Positions 50,636 through 61,100 of a DNA stretch of 64,000 nt are shown here, in pieces. Position 1 is the first letter of the stretch. Every line of letters begins with the position of its first letter. The notes below the pieces were generated by a model. The model ran no database searches. It was not told where the DNA came from and saw only the letters and a list, made by a program, of their open reading frames with translations. The DNA is from Roseibium sediminicola. Its GTDB lineage: Bacteria > Pseudomonadota > Alphaproteobacteria > Rhizobiales > Stappiaceae. The stretch covers positions 37,990 to 101,989 of the forward strand of contig NZ_JALNMJ010000021.1 of the NCBI RefSeq assembly GCF_023156505.1, in the 5' to 3' direction. A program made the position numbers and the translations under genes.

Positions 50636-51123
50636 ATGGAAGAACTTGGCCTCTTCTCCCGTATATCAAAGTTGTGTTTTTACCTGGGTGCGGCTGTTAG
50701 CTGTCTAATATTGACCTATGTGCAGGTTGTCCCGGTCAATTCCGTCCTGGCTGCCATCGCGTATATTCTTCTTCTTCTTTTTACAGTTCTCACGCAGGTT
50801 GCGAACGTTTACGTTTATTTTCGCGAGCCGCATATTGAAAATCTCTGGCTCAAAGGGACCACATTAAAAACAAAGATAAGAAAATACCTTCTTTCCGACA
50901 AACCTTATCTGTTTTTGCCTTCGGTTTGGCGGCGATCTTTTTCCTGTGGCTGGCCTTTGTCTATTTCCACAAGCTGGCCAAGCTGGTGATGGGGGACTTG
51001 TCCTACATGGTTGAGGTCTCCGGTCATAAAGTTCCCTGGACCATCCTGCTGCTGCTTCCGCTCTATTTCCTGTTCGACAAGGCAGACGTGCTTTTCAAAC
51101 GGTTCGGGGACTTCAGGCGCTAG
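50636..51123 (+). pseudogene. frameshifted small membrane protein gene
   Basis: ATG 50636, behind AAGGGG, opens a frame with three clear hydrophobic parts (MEELGLFSRISKLCFYLGAA, then SVLAAIAYILLLLFTVLTQV). It loses its character after YLLSDKPYLF. A second frame then continues the membrane pattern (FGLAAIFFLWLAFVYFHKLA, VPWTILLLLPLYFLFDKADV) to a stop at 51121-51123. Adding one T to the T5 run at 50912-50916 joins the two into a 162-residue four-helix protein. This is a real frameshift, a phase-variable tract or a sequencing error. No family is recognised. Confidence 0.6.
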
Positions 51124-51207
51124 GCAGCGTCCCTTCATCGGTCTCTCTCATACCCATGCGCCAGTGCGGCATTAGGTGCCGTGAAACGGAACGCCCAAGG
51201 ATTTTCG

Positions 51208-52050
51208 ATGCCGTTGCAAGAGATTTACAATGAAAACGCGCGCCAGCTTGTCGTCAAAATCACCTGCGGCGACATACGGTCCGAAGAGACGATTGAACAG
51301 ACGTTTGATGATCTGGACGCTGCGCTGTCCCTGATCCTGCAGAAGGCGGAGGCGGGCGGGTCGGACTTTTTGACTTTCCTGATTGTGGAACAGGGCGCTG
51401 AACCGGCGCCCGAGGAGATCGAAAGCATCCTCCACGGATATGATCCGTGGCAGACCTTCTGTCCCGAGTTCTGGGACAATGCCCGCAGCTTTCCCAGGAC
51501 CCGGGACCGGGTGAGGAGTTGGGTGAAAAGCCTTGAAACCGTGCTAAGACGAACTGTGGACCGTGCAGGCGAACTTTGGGAGCATGACGAGACCCAGTTC
51601 GGCGAAGCCATACTCACCTATCTGGCAGTCATGGATGCGGTATTCGTGCCCGCCTACACCAACCTCCTGCGTCTTTGGGACATGGATCACGAGGTCCACC
51701 AGAACGCCGCGATCCTGGCCATGGTCGAGCGGCACGGCTTTACCCCGGAGGTGGAGACGCTGCTCTATGTCCGCGTCGCCGTCAAACCCGGCCAAACCGG
51801 CGCGGACATCATCGAGGAACTCTTGCCCAGGCTCGACCGCGCCTATGGCGGCTTCACCGGGTCGGACCTCTTCAAGAAAATCGTGTTTCATCAATTTGCC
51901 GAAAGCTTCCTGGCCTCCGGCACCGGGGCGGCAGCCCTGGACTATACGATCTTCACCTATTCCGGCGAGCCCCTGAAGACGGAAGAGGCGCGGCTGTTGG
52001 CCGAGCTTGGCAACCTCGCGGGCCGCGAAGGCGCTGGCCGCGGGACCTGA
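51208..52050 (+). CDS. hypothetical protein, 280 residues
   Basis: A soluble acidic protein with no membrane segment or signal peptide. The N-terminal part (EIYNENARQLVVKITCGDIR) and a helical C-terminal part (LFKKIVFHQFAESFLASGTG) do not match a family I know. AAGGA precedes ATG 51208; GTG 51181 in the same frame is an alternative. It ends 96 nt before the convergent giant gene, with no clear terminator between. Confidence 0.65.
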   Translation: MPLQEIYNENARQLVVKITCGDIRSEETIEQTFDDLDAALSLILQKAEAGGSDFLTFLIVEQGAEPAPEEIESILHGYDPWQTFCPEFWDNARSFPRTRDRVRSWVKSLETVLRRTVDRAGELWEHDETQFGEAILTYLAVMDAVFVPAYTNLLRLWDMDHEVHQNAAILAMVERHGFTPEVETLLYVRVAVKPGQTGADIIEELLPRLDRAYGGFTGSDLFKKIVFHQFAESFLASGTGAAALDYTIFTYSGEPLKTEEARLLAELGNLAGREGAGRGT

Positions 52051-52146
52051 GAGATCGTGAAACGGCCTGTCAGCAGCGCTTGGCCGCCAGGTCGCTCCTG
52101 ACGGGGCAACCCGCCACGCAGGATGCGTGACGGGGAGGGGGCAGCA

Positions 52147-55100
52147 TCAGACGAAGCGGAAGTCGTCCTGGTGCAGATCGGCAAGCGCAACGCCTTCGAG
52201 CACCACAAGCGGTGCATCCATGCCGACATTGAGTGTGACACTGCCGTCCGAAACGTTTTCCACCGCCCGGGCCAGAACATCGTCGAAGCCGGAGAAATGG
52301 CTTGAGGACAGTTCCAGAACATCGTCCGTGCCCGCGCCGGCGACAAAGTCGGTGACGATATCAGCCGGAGTGGCTTGCGGTATCTGGGAATTCAGCGCGG
52401 TGAAGACGAAGGTGTCGTTGCCTGCTCCACCGGTGAGGGTGTCTGTGCCGGAAGTTCCGGTGATTGTGTCGTTGCCGGAGGTGCCCGTGAGGATCACGCT
52501 GCCGTCGCTTGCCAGGCTGATTTCGCTCAGCGTTGTCCCGTCGGCGAACTCGAAACGCTCGACTTCCGCGCCTCCCTCGGCCAGACGCAACTCACCTGTC
52601 ACACCGTCCTTGTTCCACTGGAACCGGAGCACGGACGTGCCATTGTCAACATAGTTGGATACAGTCAGGTCAGACAGCATCAGATCCTTGAAACGGACGG
52701 TGTCTGCGCCGCTGTCGGCCAGTTCCGCGTCGCTTGTCATCCAGACAAGACCCGCATCTGACCCGATCAGGTAAGTGTCGTCACCGTAGCGCCCCTTGAG
52801 ATGCTGCCAGTTGGTTCCCGTTCCCGCACCAGCGTCCAGGACATCGTTGCCATTGCCGCTGCGGATGATGTCATCGCCGACCCCGCCGATCATCAGGTCA
52901 TTGCCGTCGGTGCCGCGCAGATCGAGACGGCCTTCGCCTTCTGCAATTATCGCCGAGAGCGTGGTCCCATCAGCAAACTCGAATCGTTCAAAATGCTGAC
53001 CTTCATTGGCCAGCATGACCTGGCCTGCCGGACGATCTCCTTCAGCCGACCAGGACAGGAATAGGGCGACACCGTTGACATTCTGCTGGTCCTCGAACTG
53101 GATGGACAAGTCGGAGAGGCTCAGATCCGTGAACCGAAGCGTGTCGGTGCCACCAGAAGCGTCTTCTGCAGGCGCATCGATCACGATGCTGCCGGACCGG
53201 CTGTTGATGATGTAAGTGTCATCACCAGCCTGACCACGAAGGAAGGCGTTGTCCGCAAAGTCGCCGGCACCGGCATCGAGAACATCATTGCCGGCGCCTC
53301 CTTCGACGACGGGATCGTCGGTCAGGCGGCCGCTGCCGTCTCCCGGAGACAAGGACGTCGCACGGATATAGTCGTCTTCTGCCGTTCCGAACAGGCGCGA
53401 CCGGCCATTGCCGTCCGTGTACATCTTGCTCAGCGATGTCCCGTCGGCAAATTCGAAGCGTTCGATCCAGGCTCCCTTGTCGGCCAGGCGCAGTTCTCCG
53501 GCCTTGCCGCCCACGTTCCACTGGAAGCGCAGGATCGGCTCATCACCGGAGATTTCCGAAGCGATGGTTAGATCGGACAGCTTAAGGTCCTTGAACCGCA
53601 CCGTGTCGTTACCGCTATCGGAGAACTCGGCCTGATCGTTCATCCACACCAAGCCGGCGTCAGCAGCAATCAGATATGTATCGTCTCCGTAGCGACCCAT
53701 GAGGTGCTGCCAGTTCGAACCGGTTCCAGCGCCGGCATCTAGAATATCGTTGCCGTTACCGGTGCGAATGATGTCATCGCCGGCGCCGCCGACGATCAGA
53801 TCGTCGCCTGGGCTACCGCGAAGATCGAGACGGCCTTCAGCATCGAAAACAATGTCCGAGAGCACGCTGCCATCAGCAAACTCGATCCGCTCGATCCAGG
53901 CCCCCGTGTCGGCTAACCGCAATTCTCCTGCCTTGCCGTCCTCATTCCAGCGGAAGCGCAGGATCGGCTCATTGCCCGCCTTCTCCGACGAGATGGTCAG
54001 ATCGGCTAGCGTTAGTTCCTTGAACCGCACTGTATCAGTGCCGCTGCTTTCCCATTCCGCGTCGTCCGTCAACCAAACCAGGCCTGCATCTGACCCGATC
54101 AGATAGAAATCGTCGCCCTCCTGGCCTTCAAGGTACTGCCAGTTGGCCCCGGTGCCGGTCCCGGCATCCATGAGATCGTTGCCAGCGCCACCACGCAGAA
54201 CATCGTCGCCTTCACCACCGAAAAGACTGTCATGGCCATCGAGACCGTCGAGGGCATCGTTGCCTTGCAGGCCGTTCAGCAAATCATTTGCCGCGGAGCC
54301 GTTGATGACATTCAATCCGTCAGTGTGGCTCAGCGCGACGTTGTTGTCTCCGGATCCGGTCCAAACAGACAACAGGTCATCATTGCCGTTCCCGTCCACA
54401 TCCAAAACCAGAGCCCAGTTGGGATTGTCGTTGATCTGCTCACGGGCGATTAAATCGAATTTTCGTTCAAATCCGCCCTCGGACTGACCGAGATAGAGCC
54501 GGTTCTGACCGGAACTGGCCCAGGTCATTTGCAGGTCGTCTCGACCATCGCCGTTAAAATCACCTACAAGTATGTGGCTCGGCCCGCCATTGATGTCCTG
54601 CGGGTCGATTGCATTGACGCGCGTGTCGAACTGACTGTCAGACCGGCCCAGAAACAATCGATTTGTTCCGGTCGCGGTCCAAAAGAACATCAAATCGTCC
54701 CGGCCGTCACCGTTGAAATCGCCGACCACCGCATCGTCGGGACTACCGTTGATCGAGTCGACCGGAATCGTGTTGAACAAGCCCTTGAAATCGCCGCCGG
54801 TCCGGCTGCGCAGATAGGTGTTGGTTCCGGTAGACGACCATGTCACCATCATGTCGTCCCGGCCGTCGCCGTTGTAATCGCCAACAAGGATCCGGTCCGG
54901 ATTTCCGTCCAGAATATTGGTTGGAACCAAGTTGGAATGTCCGTCGAAACCGCCATCGCTTCGGCCGGAATACAAACGGTTCGTTCCGGTTGCCGACCAG
55001 GTGAACATCAGGTCGTCGCGGCCATCTCCGTTATAGTCTCCAACGGAGACCTTATCCGGAGACCCGTTGATCGCAGCCGTCGGAATTTTGTTGCTGTAGC

Positions 55101-58100
55101 CGGAGAACCCGCCCCCCGACTGTCCAAGATACACTCGGTTGGTGCCCGTATCCGACCAGGTGAACATCAGGTCGTCCCGACCGTCGCCGTTAAAATCGCC
55201 GACCAGTGCCTGATCCGGGCTCCCGTTGATCGCCGTTGGGGCAATTGTGTCGGAGCGTTGATCGAAGCCACCGTCCGCCCGTCCGAGGAACAACCTGTTT
55301 GTTCCAGTGGAATCCCAGGTGACCATGACATCTTCACGTCCATCGCCGTTGAAGTCGCCAATCAAGCTGCGGTCGGGGTTATCGTTTATGGCGGATGCTG
55401 AGACAGGAGTGGAGCGGCCTACAAAGCTGAAATCCGTTCCTTGTTGAAAATTCTGCAGATGCCCGATCCAGACGCCGTCGCCGGTTTCGAACGCCAGGTT
55501 TTCGATCCGCATGTTGCTGTCGGAGAACCAGTAGCGGATTGTGACCGAACCGGTCAGCGCGCCGAGCCCCTTGGCCGCCGCTTCGGCTGCCTTAGAGGAA
55601 CTCTCGCCATAAAAGTCGATCCGCAGATGATCGTCCGACCGGCTGAACTTCAAGTCGTCAATATCGATGCCTTTACCGAACCACAGCATGTCGCTGCTAC
55701 CGCCTTCATCGATGATGACGTCGTCGCCGTCGCCGCGATTGAAGACATAGGTGTCGTTGCCGCCCTTGGCGCGGAGATAATCGTCACCTGTGCCGCCCAC
55801 GACCAGCTGATTGCCGGAATCGCCCCAGAGCTGGTCATCGCCGGCGCGTCCGATCAGGGCATCGTAGCCGGAACTGTTGAAGACATTCGCCCCGGAGGTG
55901 CCGAAATAGACCTTGTCATCATCCGCCACCAGAGCCAGCTCGTCGACCCCGAAGGGTCGCTCAAGCGCGCCTTCCTGGACCACATCGAGCAGGAACACAT
56001 CGTAATTGTTGGACTCGCCATGGCCGTTTCCGACGACAACATGTTCTGCACTTTCGGAAAGCTCCGCAATGAACGTGGCCCTGCCAGTGCCGTCGTCAAG
56101 CTTCGCCAGATGCGCGTTCCATTCCTCCAGCGTTGGCTCGCGGCCAAGAGTGTTTTGATAGGCGCGCGCGAGGAATTCCGCGTTGGTCTGTTCCCCATAG
56201 CGATCTTCATATTCGCCGGAAGCGAGCAACGCGGCCGCCAGATCCTCCAGGATCAACTGGCTGTCATCGGCAAACTGCACCAGAACCTCGATTTCCGAAG
56301 TGTCCATGTCGCGGTCGAGCACAGCGTCGTAGACCCGCGCGGCTTCCGTGAGAAGACGGGCCTTGGAACCGGCGTCGAAGCGTTCGCTGTAGGTGGTTGT
56401 GCTGCTGCCTTTTACCGAGGTCATTTCCCAGGTTTCGACCCCTGCGGCGTCTACCTTGTGGGAGACGGTGATATGAGCCTTGGAGCTGGTCGCCGTGACC
56501 CCATTGTCCCAGTCGTAGCTGCCGTTGCCGAGTTCGGACCGGGAGAAGGTCTGGGTAACGCCGTCGCGCAGCACGCTCGTGGTGAGGCCGTCCGACGAGG
56601 TCGTGGTGACGGAACGCTTCTGGGCGCCGTTCTCGCCAAAGCCGGTCTCGACCACCACCACCGAGCCATCGGCGGCAGTCTTGGTTACCCTGGTCTTGTC
56701 GGTGACGTTGTCACCGTCAAAGTCGAAGACTTCCGTGATGGTGCGTCGGTCCGCGCTGACCGTCTCGGCATAGCTGGAGCGCTCCACGCCGCTGCGCTCA
56801 TACCAGTCGCGGCTGGTGGTCGTGGACGACCCGTCCGCGTTGAGGACAGTTTTGGTTTCGGCGCGTGTGTCGATTTTGCCGTCGCCGTCGCTGTCTGTCT
56901 CCGTGATTGAGGTCAATCCGTTGCCGGACGTCACCGTGGTGGAGCGGAACGCGAGGCCGCCGACGGCTTCCGTTTCCTCAAAGACGCGGATTTCATTGCC
57001 CGCGCCGTCATAGGAAATCGCCGTTTCGCGGGTGATGTCGGTGCTGCCGTCGCCGTCAATGTCCAGCCGGTAAATGTCGCTGGTCCCGTTGGCGTTGGCC
57101 TGTCGGGTCAATACCGCTTCGGCATCGCCATTGGCGGCAAGGTCCGACCACGTGGTCAGCGTGTCGCCGCTGAGGTCGATCGCCGTATGCGTGCTGAGAT
57201 CAAGATCGCCGTCGCCATCCCGGTCAATATTAACGGTGTGCCGGCGTTCATCGGCGCTGACGACGGTGGTTTCCGACCGCTCCAGGCTGGTGCCGTTGCC
57301 GAAGAGCTTGTTGGTTTCCGTGGTTCCGCCGGTGGCGTTTCGCGTCACACTGGTGCTGCGGTCGATGTCGCCGTCGCCATCCAGATCAACCTCCGTTGTC
57401 ACTTCAAGCCCATCGCCGCTGGTCTCCCGCGTGGCGCTGCCCTTGAGGCCGCCCGGGCCTCTTGTGGTCCAGGTCTCGCTGGTCGAGCCGTCATGCGCAA
57501 AAGCGGTGGTCTTGGTGGTGACAAAGTCGTTGCCGCCCTGGCCGTCCAGATCGAGCGCGGTGGTCACGGTGAGGCCGTCATCGGAGCTGATGACCTGTTC
57601 GCGCGCGAGCAGTCGGCCACTGCCGGTTTCGTGTGTCACCGTGCGGGTGGTTGACCCGTCCACGGCAAGCTCCGTGACATCGGACAAGGTCCGGTCCGCT
57701 GCTTCATTGCCGTCCAGATCGAAGGAGACCGTACGCTCCAGTCCGTTGCCGCTCTCGCTCGATGTGGTGCGGGCGAGCAGGTCGCCGGTTGCCGAATAGC
57801 TGGACGCGGTGGTCGTGGTGACACCGTCATCGCCGACGGTGACCGTGGTGACCCTGTCGTACTGGCCGTTGCCGTCCGCATCGATCGCAAGCGTCGAGGA
57901 CCGGCCGTCGCCGCTGACGGTCTCCATGGACGACATCAGCAGATCGCCATTGCGCGCCTTTACGGTCTCGGTGGTGGTGATGGTGCCGTCGGCACCGATC
58001 ACCGCCTTGCGCACGGAGGTCTCGTCATTCTTGCCGTCGCCGTCAAAGTCCTGAGCACGGGTGGTGGTCAGACCGTCGGCGCTGACGGTTTCCGCGACGC

Positions 58101-61100
58101 GGCTCTCAAGCGCGCCGTTCTGCGCCTTGGCGCTCACTGTTGTCGTGGTTGAACCATCCGCGTTCAGAACCCGGACGGATTCCGAGCGGGTCTCATAAGC
58201 GCCATTGCCGTCGGCATCCCGCGAGGTTGTCACAGACAGGCCATCGGCACTGGTCGCCGTCCGGCTCTGGCTCTGCAGAGTGCCGTCCGCGGCAAGGGAC
58301 TGGGTCACGTTTGTCACTTTGCCATCAATGGCAACGGTCTGCGTGGTCCTGACATCCGTCTCGCCGTCGCCATTGACGTCGCTTTCCGTCACGCTGGAGC
58401 GGCCGTTGTCGGTAACGGTTTGGGTCGTGCGGGCGCGCAGAACGCCGCCTTCGCTTGACTCGGTCGTCGTCACCGTGCCGCCATCGGCTTCCAGAACCGT
58501 GGTCGCGGTCTCGACAACATCATACGATCCATCACCATCCCGGTCGGTTTTCTTGACCGTCACCAGACCGTTGTCGCTTGTCTCGATCTGCGTGCGGCTC
58601 AGAAGCTGGCCGGATTGCGACCGGGTCTCAACCGTGCGCGTGGTGCCGCCATCGGCGTCCAGAACCGTTTCGTCCGTGACAATGCGCTCAAAAGTGCCGT
58701 TGCCGTCCGCATCGGTTTTGCTCACCGTTTTCAGGCCGTCGTCGCTGACGGTGACCGTCGACGTGCTGCGAAGCGAGCCGTCGCCGTTTTTCGTGGCGCT
58801 CACCGTCGTCCTGCTGCCGTCGGCATTCAGCGTCGTGGTGCTGTGGCGGGTGACATCTGTGACCTGGTCGCCGTCGAGATCGGTTTCCTTTGTGATATCC
58901 AGGCCATTCGCACTCGTGGTGGTGACCGTCTTGCCCAGAACCACTTCTGAGCCCGTTCCGTCATAACCGGTTTCAGTAACAGTCAGCGTCACCGCGCCAT
59001 CCGTGCCCTTTTCCCGCACCGAGGTGCTGTCGATCTTGCCGTCGCCGTCCCGGTCCGCAGTCACGGTTCTGGTGCGCCGGTCAGCGCTTTCCGTCGTCAC
59101 GGTCTCCGACAGAAGCGTGGTCTCGTCGCCGGCATAGGCCGAGGCCGTCCGGGTGGTGCCGCCATCGGCCTCCAGCACCAGCGTGTTGACGCTCTTCTTC
59201 TCAAAGACGCCGTCGCCGTCGACATCCTCGCGTACGGTTTTGGTGAGCCCGTCCGCGCTGGTTGTCGTCTCGACAATGGTCCTCAGCGAGTTGTCGCCGT
59301 TCTTCGTCGTCACCGTCCGGGTGGACGAGCCGTCAGCGTTCTGAACCGTGACGTCGCTGACCTTCAGGTCGATGTCGCCATCGCCATCGAGATCGCTCGT
59401 CGTATCCCGGGTCAATCCATCGGCGGAGGTGACGCTTGTCACTTTCGCCAGGACCGACCCATCATCAGAACGTGTCCACTGGGTCGCTGTTCGCTCCTGG
59501 GTGGTGGTATCGACCACGACGGAAGACACCTTCTCGTCGGCCTCAAAACTCCCGTTCCGGTCGAGATCGGCAAAGACCTCCTGGCCGACCTTGTCCGCGT
59601 CGAGGCTTTCCTTGCGCATCGACCGGATCGAATTGTCGCCGTTGCGCTCGGTGACGATCCGCTCACGGCTGCCATCGGCGTTGACCGTGGTCGCATCCAC
59701 GGTCGTCAGGTCGATGTCGCCATCGCCGTCCCGGTCAAGCTTGGTGGTCTTTGTCAGCGCGTCGTCCGAGGTCACGGTCGTGGACGCGGATTTCAGCGAG
59801 CCGTCGCCGTTGCGGATTTCCAGCCGCGACGTGCTGCCGCCCGCCGGTGTCACCGTGATGTCCAGGATCTCGCGCTGGTCGATCTGACCGTCACCGTCCA
59901 GATCGCGCGTGATCACCTTGGAGCGGTTGTCGGCCTCGACCTCTTCGATCGTTTTGGAGCGCAGAGAGCCGTCCTGGTTGGTGACCGTGACGGTTTCCGT
60001 GCGGCTGTCATCGTCGTGTTTGTCGACGAGATGCGTCTCGATGGTGTCGGCCTTGGTGTCGCCATCGGCGTCCAGTCCGTCAATGCGCTCCGAGCCGTCC
60101 AGCGACACCGTCTCGCTGGTGCTGGTGATCACCCTCTCGTCCTGGGCAAGGTTTACGACCTCAATCGTCAGGCTGCCGTCGGCGGCCTCCGTCCGGGTTT
60201 CGCGCTGGTCGACCCAGCCGCCGCCCATCGAATCCCGCTCGATGGTCTCGACCAAGTGATCGGCGGATTTGGTGGTGATCTCGCGGGAGGTCAGAACGGC
60301 GGTTGCAAGGTCGGAGCCGGAATAATTCTGTTCCGTTTCCGTGCGGCTGTTGTCGTCATTCACCACCGTCTCGATGGTCTGGATCCGGTCGATCACCCCG
60401 TCGCCATCATCGTCATAGCGGTTTGTCACCGAAAGCCCGTCGGCGCTGACCTCGGAGAAGAATTCATAGGCCTTGCTGCCATCGGCGGCATAGGCGGTGG
60501 TGGTCAGGCTGCGCGTGCCGGAGCCATCGACGGATTCCTCCTGGGTGACCCGGTGGCCCTGTTTTTCCGCCGCCAGCAGCATGTCGCCGACCGTGCCTGT
60601 GGTGCCGTCGGCCCGCGTGAAGGTCGTCTTGCCGGTGATCACCGAGCCGTCGCTAAGCTCGATATTGGTGGCATCCGCCGTCAGGTCGATCTCGGTGATG
60701 CCGAGCTCGGCCAGCGTTTTCGACACCGTCGAGCCGTCGGCCAGGGTGACCATCACCTTGAATTTTGCAAAATCCGTATCGGACGCGTTCAGGACGCCGT
60801 CGCCGTTGCTGTCGAACACCGAGGCCAGCGCTTCCAGGTCGCTGGTCGCCGTCGGGTCCCATTCGGTGAAGACGAACTGGCGTTTTTCGGTGATTTCCTC
60901 ACGCCCGTCCGGGTCGAAATACAAAACCCCGTCGCCTTCGCCGGCCCAGGCCGTGCGATGCAGGAACCCGTCGCCGCCGGTGTCGAGGAACACGGTTGAG
61001 CGGTCCAGCGCGGTGACTTCGAGACCGTCGCCGTCGAGGTCGAGCATCACTGGAGCAGCAAACTTGTTGTGAACGCGGAAACCAGCGGCGACATAGGTGT

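Noticed and set aside
56400..60560. Regular short-period repeats considered as a CRISPR or satellite array
   Set aside because: The period is a multiple of three, the units keep one reading frame and encode DxDGDG loops, so they are protein repeats.
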